Made by a program: the position numbers and the translations under genes
Origin: Nonlabens xiamenensis
GTDB taxonomy: Bacteria > Bacteroidota > Bacteroidia > Flavobacteriales > Flavobacteriaceae
Length of the DNA: 64,000 nucleotides
Assembly: GCF_003865345.1 (NCBI RefSeq)
Contig: NZ_RMVE01000006.1
Location: 1-64,000, forward strand
Reading direction: 5' to 3'
The notes under the pieces: model-generated
Database searches by the model: none
Seen by the model: the letters and a program-made list of their open reading frames with translations, nothing else
What the model was told of the DNA's origin: nothing
Shown here: one piece after another, positions 1 to 6,641 of the stretch
Layout of the letters: every line of letters begins with the position of its first letter
How positions within the stretch are numbered: the stretch's first letter is position 1

Positions 1-1142
1 AAGGCGGTAAAGCAGTTAAGAAAGTAACCACTGCCACCACTGAAGTAGGCAAAGAAGTAGCAAAAGATGCAGTAAAAGGTAAACCAGGTGCAGGTAAAAA
101 TGAAAAGAGAGGTGCTGCAATAGGTGGTGCTGTAGGTGGTGCTGCAGGATTCCTAGTGCCTGATGGTCCTGCAATGGTTGCAGGTGAGATTGCAGGCACT
201 GTTGCTGGCTCTAAGATTGGTGGTGCTATCGGTAAGAAGTTTGACAAGAAAAAGAAAGTAGAAGAGGGTAGTGCATACGGTATCTACAAAGGTGATGGTG
301 TAGATAAGGTTAGAAACAGAGCAAAGAAGGCAGTTGATCATCAAAGAAAGGGCACTCATGGTGATGATCATGAGTTAGATACTGAGATGAAGAAAACACA
401 GAAGAGTGTTGATAAACTTAATAAGGTAGGTGAAAGACTCAGAGCAGACACTGCTGCTAAGAAACTAGAGAAGAAAGTAAAGTCCTTAAAGAAAGAAGAA
501 GTTGCAATTTCGGAAAAAATCAAGTATGATAGTAAAGGATCTTCTATGGATTACTTCCTAGGTAAAGATCCTAAGAAGACAAAATACTATAAAGACCAAA
601 AGAAAAAGAAGAATGAGGACTGTGGTTGTAAGCATGAATCATTCAGCGATTTCTTAAACGAAGGTAACCGCACAGGTCGTATGATGCAAAAGTCAAAGAC
701 TCAGGTTACTGGACATATCAGTGCTGACCGTGGATCTGACGAGAAGAAAAATCGTGAGGGTCGTAAGGGTCTTGAAAAAGACTTGAAGAAACACGGTATC
801 GGTCACAAAAAAGGTGTGGGTGAATACAAGTATGACAGTGGAGAAACTGGTCGTGAAGTTTCCTATCAGACCTCAAAACCTGATAAGATGTCTAAACGTC
901 GTTTTGGTAAAGTTATGCGACGTCTTGGACGTAAACATGGACAAGAGTCTGTGATTACTAAAGACAAGGATAAACCCGCAAAGTTACACACTACCGAGAA
1001 AGGAAGCAAGCAAAAGTCTGAGACTATTGGAAAGACTAAGGCAGGCAAGCATCCCGCAGGGTATGGTGAAACTTCTGGCACTAAAGTCAGAAGTGGTAAA
1101 CTTCCTAAGAAAACTAACAAATCATCCTATCACTATAGTTAA
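1..1142 (+). CDS. Lys/Gly-rich virion-type protein, 5' end cut by window
   Basis: The frame is open from base 3 to the TAA at 1140-1142, so the start lies outside the window. The visible N-terminal part is Gly/Ala-rich with a glycine-zipper-like stretch; the rest is very Lys-rich with a CxC pair (DCGCKHES). The segment SFSDFLNEG matches the hydrophobic-x-E pattern cut by T4-type prohead proteases. Composition resembles the protein at 46827-48191. A virion or DNA-binding capsid-interior role is inferred from this; no enzymatic motif is visible. Confidence 0.75.
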   Translation, partial: GGKAVKKVTTATTEVGKEVAKDAVKGKPGAGKNEKRGAAIGGAVGGAAGFLVPDGPAMVAGEIAGTVAGSKIGGAIGKKFDKKKKVEEGSAYGIYKGDGVDKVRNRAKKAVDHQRKGTHGDDHELDTEMKKTQKSVDKLNKVGERLRADTAAKKLEKKVKSLKKEEVAISEKIKYDSKGSSMDYFLGKDPKKTKYYKDQKKKKNEDCGCKHESFSDFLNEGNRTGRMMQKSKTQVTGHISADRGSDEKKNREGRKGLEKDLKKHGIGHKKGVGEYKYDSGETGREVSYQTSKPDKMSKRRFGKVMRRLGRKHGQESVITKDKDKPAKLHTTEKGSKQKSETIGKTKAGKHPAGYGETSGTKVRSGKLPKKTNKSSYHYS

Positions 1143-1144
1143 TC

Positions 1145-1285
1145 ATGCCTATTCATAAAACTGACAAAGAGGGATACGGTATTTGGCAATGCCAGTATTG
1201 TAACTTCACTGCTCCGAAAGGACATTGGAGACCTAAGACTTATATCGAAAAGCATGAAGAAAATTGTCCCAGTAAACCACGATGA
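1145..1285 (+). CDS. small zinc-finger-like protein (46 aa)
   Basis: A short ORF of 46 codons begins three bases after the previous stop and overlaps the next start by ATGA (1282-1285). It has CxxC (QCQYC) and a distal H-x4-C (KHEENC), a plausible single zinc site. This layout is typical of real small cyanophage genes. Function unknown. Confidence 0.6.
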   Translation: MPIHKTDKEGYGIWQCQYCNFTAPKGHWRPKTYIEKHEENCPSKPR

Positions 1286-1551
1286 AAAACTTTGCCCAAT
1301 ACATAGAAGAAGACTGGCAGAAGAAGTCAGGTAAAAATGAATCAGGTGGACTTAATGAAAAAGGTAGAAAGTCGTATGAGCGTGAAAACCCAGGAAGCGA
1401 TCTTAAGAGACCTTCAAAGAAAGTTGGCAACCCTCGTCGAGCAAGTTTTTGTGCGAGAATGAGTGGCATGAAAAAGAAGTTAACGTCTAAGAAGACAGCA
1501 TCTGATCCAGATAGTAGAATTAACAAGTCGTTGCGTGCATGGAATTGCTAA
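1282..1551 (+). CDS. DUF6321-like small basic protein
   Basis: 89 aa. The C-terminal half carries a motif I recognise from cyanophage virion-associated proteins: GLNEKGRKSYE, NPRRASFCARMSGMKKK, then SDPDSRINKSLRAWNC. The two cysteines and the basic residues could bind metal or nucleic acid. The N-terminus (MKNFAQYIEED) resembles short hydrophobic-x-E prohead-protease sites. It starts inside the stop codon of the preceding gene. The family assignment is from memory of the motif; the biochemical role is unknown. Confidence 0.65.
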   Translation: MKNFAQYIEEDWQKKSGKNESGGLNEKGRKSYERENPGSDLKRPSKKVGNPRRASFCARMSGMKKKLTSKKTASDPDSRINKSLRAWNC

Positions 1552-1554
1552 GAT

Positions 1555-1824
1555 ATGGATTCACTCAGAAGAGAGGAGTGTGGTAAGTGTGGAGCAGTAT
1601 GGTTAAACGGACAACTAAGATGGGGGACAGGAAAGGAAGGTAAAGAGGAAGACTTGGCAGGATTGGTATGTAATAATCTGGGTGACCACCAGTGTATTAA
1701 TCCCAAACGAGGCATTGAATCTGGTCAAACATGGGAATATCGTCGTGGTGTAATTGATGGTATGATTGCGGGAAGTAAGGCAACCCTAACACGACTAGGT
1801 AAAAATACGGATGATCTGCTATAA
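1555..1824 (+). CDS. small zinc-ribbon-like protein
   Basis: 89 aa with CxxC (CGKCG) near the N-terminus and two further cysteines (VCNN, QCIN), consistent with a four-Cys zinc ribbon. The TAA stop at 1822-1824 lies inside the TATAAATA late promoter of the next gene. Unknown function; possibly a nucleic-acid-binding accessory protein. Confidence 0.6.
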   Translation: MDSLRREECGKCGAVWLNGQLRWGTGKEGKEEDLAGLVCNNLGDHQCINPKRGIESGQTWEYRRGVIDGMIAGSKATLTRLGKNTDDLL

Positions 1825-1827
1825 ATA
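1820..1827 (+). promoter_or_regulatory. T4-type late promoter before PTOX
   Basis: Exact TATAAATA 16 bases before the PTOX ATG. The bases also supply the stop codon of the upstream gene. Match to the T4 late -10 element is seen; use by gp55 is inferred. Confidence 0.65.
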
Positions 1828-1842
1828 AAAGAAACAATAAAC

Positions 1843-2346
1843 ATGAAGTTACTCAACACTTTATTCCTCAGTGTATCGGTAGCAATCCTTGACACCCTTT
1901 ATAAGGGAAGACATTTTCAGAGATTTTGGGTGCTTGAAGAGATTGCTCGGGCACCCTATTTTGCTTTTATAAGTGTATTACATCTCAGAGAATCTTTAGG
2001 TCTAAGGGGTCAGGTGCACATAGATCTAATGAAAGAGCACTTTGCTCAGACCTTGAATGAGACAGAGCATCTAGAGGAGATGGAAAGAAGAGAAGGTAAT
2101 AAGTATTGGATAGATAGATTCTTTGCACGTCACCTAGTTTTATTCTATTACTGGGTAAACGTCATCTATTATATGGTTGATCCTATCAATGCATACGACC
2201 TATCCGAGAAGATAGAGTGGCATGCAGCAGATACATATTCTAAATACTTGGAAATAGATCCACAGGATGAAAAGATTTCTGCTATAATGCAAGATGAAAT
2301 CCATCATGCTCAGGAATTATCCCAAGCGATTAGACTAATTACATGA
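1843..2346 (+). CDS. ptox: plastoquinol terminal oxidase (PTOX)
   Basis: Diiron oxidase of the AOX/PTOX family, oxidising plastoquinol with O2 at the thylakoid membrane. At 167 aa it is much shorter than plant PTOX but keeps the catalytic core. All six expected iron ligands can be seen: E32 in VLEEIAR, E73 and H76 in NETEH, E125 in KIEWHAADTY, E152 and H155 in DEIHH. Cyanophage PTOX is known and is thought to protect an over-reduced electron chain while psbA keeps PSII active. A late promoter precedes it and the next gene overlaps its stop. Confidence 0.93.
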   Translation: MKLLNTLFLSVSVAILDTLYKGRHFQRFWVLEEIARAPYFAFISVLHLRESLGLRGQVHIDLMKEHFAQTLNETEHLEEMERREGNKYWIDRFFARHLVLFYYWVNVIYYMVDPINAYDLSEKIEWHAADTYSKYLEIDPQDEKISAIMQDEIHHAQELSQAIRLIT

Positions 2347-2555
2347 AATCTGAGTTTATCCTAGTTGCATGCTTTCTACCACTTGCTATTATCTACATAG
2401 TAATGAAACTTGCTGTATGGATGACTGCCGTAAATAACGAATCCAATTATGTCAGCAGAGAGCCATTTAGAAAACGAGGACCCTATGTGGAAAATCCATA
2501 TGCGGACGTTGATGAAGAGGAAGAGGAATTTACAGATCGCACAGACTATAGATGA
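2343..2555 (+). CDS. small single-pass membrane protein
   Basis: 70 aa, one N-terminal hydrophobic helix (about residues 4-28) followed by an acidic tail (EEEEE). It begins four bases before the PTOX stop, so translation is probably coupled and it may sit in the same membrane. No recognised family. Confidence 0.6.
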   Translation: MKSEFILVACFLPLAIIYIVMKLAVWMTAVNNESNYVSREPFRKRGPYVENPYADVDEEEEEFTDRTDYR

Positions 2556-2664
2556 GATCCTTCATCAGTATTATGTCGTAGAGAGAGGGATGCCTGTCCC
2601 ACAATGGAAGTCAAATAAAAATCCACAGTGGTGGATTGACTATCTGGAATCACTATGCCAGTAG
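2485..2664 (+). CDS. small hypothetical protein
   Basis: The frame is open from 2449; I chose the ATG at 2485 because AGGA lies four bases before it. The 59 aa product has a soluble Trp-containing C-terminus (VPQWKSN, QWWIDYLESL) that looks conserved rather than random. It overlaps the preceding gene by about 70 bases in another frame, which lowers confidence in the exact start. Confidence 0.5.
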   Translation: MWKIHMRTLMKRKRNLQIAQTIDEILHQYYVVERGMPVPQWKSNKNPQWWIDYLESLCQ

Positions 2665-2831
2665 TCCATTCAGTCAACATAATGATACTTATATTGGTGA
2701 TATCAGTTACTGTTGTTATCGCCTATATATTTAAGTATGCGTTTGAGGAGATGAATGATGGGAGCGATGACCCCACCAAGCAGGAAGAGTTGTTACAACT
2801 TCCGAGTGATCGAGATCAACAGAGTAGTTGA
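2655..2831 (+). CDS. small membrane protein (58 aa)
   Basis: Starts inside the end of the previous gene (ATGCCAGTAG). An N-terminal hydrophobic helix (about residues 8-25) is followed by an acidic polar tail. Its 3' third overlaps the SNase gene in another frame, so the tail may be under double constraint. Unknown function. Confidence 0.5.
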   Translation: MPVVHSVNIMILILVISVTVVIAYIFKYAFEEMNDGSDDPTKQEELLQLPSDRDQQSS

Positions 2832-3216
2832 CGGTGACACTATTGATGTTACAATCGATCTTGGGTTTGACCTTTACAAAAAAGAAAGAGTCCGTATTGC
2901 AGGTGTTGACACTCCTGAGAAGAGGACTCGTGATCTAGAGGAAAAAGCACTTGGAATTGATGCGACGAATTGGCTTAAAGATAAACTGGAAGGAGCTATT
3001 GATGGCGATGACGATCTTGTTATCCGTACTGAGTTGGATGGCGGTGTCGGAAAATACGGACGGTTACTGGGGTGGTGTTACATCGGGGACTCCGAAGTTT
3101 CACTCAACGAACAAATGATTGACGAAGGATACGCATGGGAGTATGATGGTGGCACGAAGCAAAAGAATTTTGACGAGCTTCGTGAAATTAGAAAACAATT
3201 AGGCACACTTGTATGA
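2755..3216 (+). CDS. staphylococcal-nuclease-like (thermonuclease) protein
   Basis: 153 aa SNase/OB-fold nuclease. Seen: VVDGDTIDV (first strand), the calcium-binding and catalytic arginine region RIAGVDTPE, and GKYGRLLGWCY. In this family these bind calcium and cut DNA or RNA phosphodiesters. GAGGAG at 2745-2750 supports the start at 2755 or 2758. It may help degrade host DNA or process nucleic acid at packaging, since the terminase follows; that is inference. No signal peptide is visible, unlike secreted thermonucleases. Confidence 0.85.
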   Translation: MMGAMTPPSRKSCYNFRVIEINRVVDGDTIDVTIDLGFDLYKKERVRIAGVDTPEKRTRDLEEKALGIDATNWLKDKLEGAIDGDDDLVIRTELDGGVGKYGRLLGWCYIGDSEVSLNEQMIDEGYAWEYDGGTKQKNFDELREIRKQLGTLV

Positions 3217-3428
3217 GAAACCCAATCAGAGAAAGAATGATTGATGCCTTGATCCAACATGCAAAGGGTCAAATCATCAAACATAAAATGAATGTTGAGA
3301 TTTATCTCAACCAACCTGTAGGTATCGGACAGCATCCAGATGTAATGGATGCAATCGAGAAAGAAATACAGGCAATCGGAAAGTATCATGAGCAGATTGA
3401 GGTAATCTCTAATTACTTTAACGACTAA
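3213..3428 (+). CDS. small hypothetical, probable helical protein
   Basis: 71 aa, predicted largely helical (RERMIDALIQHAKGQIIKH; AIEKEIQAIGKYHEQIEV). It overlaps the SNase stop by ATGA. No domain recognised. Its position just before the terminase gives no firm clue. Confidence 0.6.
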   Translation: MRNPIRERMIDALIQHAKGQIIKHKMNVEIYLNQPVGIGQHPDVMDAIEKEIQAIGKYHEQIEVISNYFND

Positions 3429-3431
3429 CAA

Positions 3432-3662
3432 ATGTCTATAGATAATCCCGATAGACCTGATTTAGATTTAGAAGAAGGTGATTGGTATTGTTCTATGAAT
3501 ATGGGAATAGATGAGGTAAGACTTGCCTATCAACATATATCTTTTGCACTAGAAACATGGCCAGGATCTCCTGCTCGTCCACCAGAGGAGCAGGAATGGT
3601 TAATGATCATGAAGTCTAGACTCTTTGCGATGATGACAGAATACGCATTTACAGAATTATGA
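3432..3662 (+). CDS. small acidic protein directly before terminase
   Basis: 76 aa, acidic, Trp/Met-rich. Its stop overlaps the terminase start (ATGA, 3659-3662), so it is translationally coupled to gp17. The place is that of T4 gp16 (small terminase), but it is half that length and no helix-turn-helix is evident, so I do not assign gp16. Confidence 0.6.
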   Translation: MSIDNPDRPDLDLEEGDWYCSMNMGIDEVRLAYQHISFALETWPGSPARPPEEQEWLMIMKSRLFAMMTEYAFTEL

Positions 3663-5308
3663 GTCAACAGGACATCTACCTAGGTAATCCTAACCTCAAG
3701 CGGGCAAACGTTGCACAAAACTTTACCGCAGAAGAGGTGCAGGAGTTTGTCAAGTGTAGTAAAGATCCTGTTTATTTTATTACTAACTACATCAAGATTA
3801 TTTCTCTTGATGAAGGACTTGTGCCGTTTGAATTATATCCGTTTCAAGCGGATATGGTTGAGAAGTTTCACGAAAACAGATTTAATATTGCAAAACTACC
3901 ACGACAGTCAGGTAAGTCAACAGTTGTTACTGCCTATCTGTTGTGGTATTCTATTTTCAATGACAACGTAAACGTAGCAATCCTTGCTAACAAGGCAGCG
4001 ACTGCTCGTGAGATGTTGCAACGTCTACAATTATCATATGAAAATCTCCCCAAGTGGCTCCAACAAGGAGTCGTCAACTGGAATAGAGGATCACTGGAAT
4101 TGGAGAATGGAAGTAAAATCATGGCTGCTTCTACTTCCGCTTCTGCTGTCAGGGGTATGTCATTTAACATTATATTTCTTGACGAATTCGCCTTTATTCC
4201 GACTCATATCGCTGATGAGTTTTTTAGCTCTGTGTATCCTACTATATCCTCAGGTAAGTCAACTAAGGTTATAATCATCTCTACCCCTAAGGGTATGAAT
4301 ATGTTTTATAAACTCTGGCATGACGCAGAGTTAAAGAGAAATGAGTATGTAACTACAGAAGTGCACTGGTCTGAGGTGCCAGGTCGAGATGAAAACTGGC
4401 GAGAGCAAACTATTGCCAACACATCTGAAGAGCAGTTTAACCAAGAGTTTGAGTGTGAGTTTCTAGGATCTGTCAATACACTGATTACATCAAGTAAGTT
4501 AAAGATCCTCACATATGATGATCCTTTGACTAGGAATGCGGGACTTGACATATATGAAGAGCCTGTTGCGGACAATACATATGTGATGACAGTTGACGTA
4601 GCAAGAGGTATTACAAAGGATTACTCAGCATTTATTGTATTTGACACTACCACTATCCCATATCGCATCGTAGCAAAGTATAGGAATAATGTAATTAAAC
4701 CTATGCTATTTCCTAATGTAATTCATCAGGTTGCATGCAGTTATAACCATGCGTATATCATGGCAGAGGTAAATGATATCGGCGGTCAGGTTGCGGATAT
4801 CCTGCAGTATGATCTTGAGTATGACAATCTATTGATGTGTGCTATGCGGGGACGTGCAGGACAGGTTGTGGGACAAGGATTCTCAGGTAGTAAGACACAA
4901 CTAGGTGTCAAGATGAGCACCACAGTCAAGAAGACTGGATGTTCTAATATGAAAACATTAATTGAGACAGATAAACTAACCTTCCAAGATTATGATATAA
5001 TTGCAGAGTTAACTACTTTTATACAGAAAGGTCAAGCGTGGGAAGCAGAAGAAGGTTGCAATGACGACCTCGCCATGTGTATAGTTATCTTTAGTTGGTT
5101 AGCAACATCTGATTACTTCAGAGAGTTGCATGACAATGACGTTAGAGCACGTCTGTATCAAGAGCAGAAAGAGCAGATTGAAGCAGACATGGCACCCTTT
5201 GGTTTCATCGATGATGGATTTGAAGAGGAGACGTTTGTTGACAAAGATGGCGATCGATGGCATACTGATGAATACGGAGACCGATCTTACATGTGGGAAT
5301 TTAGATGA
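3659..5308 (+). CDS. 17: terminase large subunit gp17
   Basis: 549 aa, near T4 gp17 size. Packaging ATPase-nuclease: Walker A is LPRQSGKST (near residue 84), Walker B is IIFLDEFAF, and the RNase-H-like nuclease domain begins with MTVDVARG. It docks on the portal (10157-11785), translocates DNA and cuts the concatemer. It leads the late block in the T4 order 17-18-19-20-21-22-23. The coding frame is uninterrupted. Confidence 0.97.
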   Translation: MSQQDIYLGNPNLKRANVAQNFTAEEVQEFVKCSKDPVYFITNYIKIISLDEGLVPFELYPFQADMVEKFHENRFNIAKLPRQSGKSTVVTAYLLWYSIFNDNVNVAILANKAATAREMLQRLQLSYENLPKWLQQGVVNWNRGSLELENGSKIMAASTSASAVRGMSFNIIFLDEFAFIPTHIADEFFSSVYPTISSGKSTKVIIISTPKGMNMFYKLWHDAELKRNEYVTTEVHWSEVPGRDENWREQTIANTSEEQFNQEFECEFLGSVNTLITSSKLKILTYDDPLTRNAGLDIYEEPVADNTYVMTVDVARGITKDYSAFIVFDTTTIPYRIVAKYRNNVIKPMLFPNVIHQVACSYNHAYIMAEVNDIGGQVADILQYDLEYDNLLMCAMRGRAGQVVGQGFSGSKTQLGVKMSTTVKKTGCSNMKTLIETDKLTFQDYDIIAELTTFIQKGQAWEAEEGCNDDLAMCIVIFSWLATSDYFRELHDNDVRARLYQEQKEQIEADMAPFGFIDDGFEEETFVDKDGDRWHTDEYGDRSYMWEFR

Positions 5309-5514
5309 TTTTTTTATCCTGTCCACCAGTCTATACTTTACCAGGTACTTGGACAAAATGTAATGCGGTTATCCCGCATGCCAACTATGATCCTAATGTC
5401 ACACTGATGATCTCTATTGCAGTCATTACTGTGTTGTTTATTTTCTACGGAATCAATAAGGCATTCTTTAATAATAAAGGATTGGAAGATCCTTTTGACG
5501 ACCACGACGATTAA
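5305..5514 (+). CDS. small membrane protein
   Basis: 69 aa with one transmembrane helix (LMISIAVITVLFIFYGI) and a very acidic C-terminus (DPFDDHDD). Overlaps the gp17 stop by ATGA and the next gene by TAATG. Orphan to me. Confidence 0.6.
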   Translation: MIFLSCPPVYTLPGTWTKCNAVIPHANYDPNVTLMISIAVITVLFIFYGINKAFFNNKGLEDPFDDHDD

Positions 5515-5702
5515 TGAAAGTCCCAACCCTGCAATCATTAATGAGAAAGTATCTACTACTTCCTAAAAAGAAGTTGTGGATTGCTGCTCTGAAAATGAAT
5601 CGTTGGCCAGTTAAATGGTGGGATGAGCAGGTGGAGGCAAGAAGAAAGAAGGAGGAACTTCGTAAGAAGAGAATTGAATCTCTTTATCCAAAGAAAAAAT
5701 GA
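5514..5702 (+). CDS. small basic hypothetical protein
   Basis: 62 aa, highly basic and Trp-rich (RWPVKWWDEQVEARRKKEEL), with a C-terminal charged helix. Basic composition suggests nucleic-acid or membrane-surface binding; not recognised. Confidence 0.55.
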   Translation: MKVPTLQSLMRKYLLLPKKKLWIAALKMNRWPVKWWDEQVEARRKKEELRKKRIESLYPKKK

Positions 5703-5884
5703 CCTTTACTGAAGAAGAGCTTGAGTGCATTAGGGTATGCGTAGCAAACGCACCCATACCCTATGACATCACTCTTAAAAAAATACCTGGTGATATCCTA
5801 CAGAAGATAGGAGATCCAAAACCTCGTGAGGGTGCTCCCCTAACTATACCAGAGTACGACCTATCTCAATACGGAATCTCATGA
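5699..5884 (+). CDS. small hypothetical protein
   Basis: 61 aa, soluble, Pro-rich C-terminal half. Linked to neighbours by four-base overlaps at both ends. No motif recognised. Confidence 0.5.
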   Translation: MTFTEEELECIRVCVANAPIPYDITLKKIPGDILQKIGDPKPREGAPLTIPEYDLSQYGIS

Positions 5885-6060
5885 AAGTTGACAGGTATTA
5901 CGATCCATACGAGGATCTCGAAGCACAATGTCTAGAAGAATTAGAGCACATCGCTAAGTCATTAGGTGGTAATATGAAGAGACTGACTAGAGCAAACTCC
6001 GTAGGGAGGTCATCAAAAGTTATTGAAATTGAGTATGAAATTAACGAAAGAAGTAATTGA
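5881..6060 (+). CDS. small hypothetical protein (59 aa)
   Basis: Starts in the ATGA overlap with the previous stop. The N-terminal half is acidic and Tyr-rich (DRYYDPYEDLEAQ), the C-terminal half basic. It overlaps the next ORF by 26 bases. Supported only by position, length and the chain of coupled starts. Confidence 0.5.
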   Translation: MKVDRYYDPYEDLEAQCLEELEHIAKSLGGNMKRLTRANSVGRSSKVIEIEYEINERSN

Positions 6061-6226
6061 CCAGATACAGGAAGCAATGCTTCATACCAAAAAGAATGGT
6101 GATGTAAACTGGGAAGATGGTGACGAGATCGATGTTTGTCTTGCAGGGACGTTTGCAGCAGATAGATTTATTGTCATCCACAATAGGACAAAGAGTAGCA
6201 CATCTAAACATAACTTTATAAAATGA
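6035..6226 (+). CDS. small hypothetical protein
   Basis: 63 aa from the ATG at 6035. A short amphipathic helix precedes an acidic segment (NWEDGDEIDV). Its stop overlaps the start of the next small gene by ATGA. Unknown. Confidence 0.5.
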   Translation: MKLTKEVIDQIQEAMLHTKKNGDVNWEDGDEIDVCLAGTFAADRFIVIHNRTKSSTSKHNFIK

Positions 6227-6339
6227 GTATTATTGAAGGCAACCTAGTATCAATGGCAAACATTCTGTTTGTCCTTGTAATCTTTACTGCAGGTGTGACA
6301 TTTGGATATTGGGCAAGGAAGTCCGAAGATGAATCTTGA
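6223..6339 (+). CDS. tiny membrane protein (38 aa)
   Basis: One hydrophobic helix (MANILFVLVIFTAGVTFGYW) and a short charged tail. Coupled by ATGA to the previous gene. One of several sub-60-codon membrane proteins in the window. Confidence 0.5.
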   Translation: MSIIEGNLVSMANILFVLVIFTAGVTFGYWARKSEDES

Positions 6340-6553
6340 AGATGAATTTAGTTTAGAAAATCTACTATTTGTAGAGAGACAATGCAGGCGGTGTCTAAGG
6401 ACGTTTGACTTGATAGATGGTTTTTACATGACAAAGAAAGACCGAGGCAACGTCCCATCTGCCTATGCATATACATGTAAAGAATGCACGATAAGAAGAG
6501 TAAATAAATCCCGAAAGAGAAGAGTAAAATGGTCTGACTATCCTGACTGGTAG
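6329..6553 (+). CDS. small zinc-ribbon protein
   Basis: 74 aa from the ATG at 6329. Two CxxC knuckles (CRRC near residue 20 and CKEC near 51) form a clear four-Cys zinc ribbon, followed by a basic tail (VNKSRKRRVKWSDYP). Similar short zinc ribbons in phages bind nucleic acid or resemble HNH remnants; no HNH histidines are seen. Confidence 0.6.
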   Translation: MNLEDEFSLENLLFVERQCRRCLRTFDLIDGFYMTKKDRGNVPSAYAYTCKECTIRRVNKSRKRRVKWSDYPDW

Positions 6554-6592
6554 TATGCTCACGTCATGATCACCCCTTTGAAATACCTAAAA

Positions 6593-6601
6593 CAATAAAT
6601 A
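6593..6601 (+). promoter_or_regulatory. T4-type late promoter before sheath gene
   Basis: CAATAAATA, one base off the late consensus, 40 bases before the gp18 ATG in an 88-base gap. TTTAGGAG just before the ATG supplies the ribosome binding site. Confidence 0.6.
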
Positions 6602-6641
6602 TTCATAGCATCTGTTAGACCCGTTTTAGGAGTATACAAAC

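Noticed and set aside
3432-3662. Small terminase gp16
   Set aside because: Right place but half the length, with no DNA-binding helix; name not supported.
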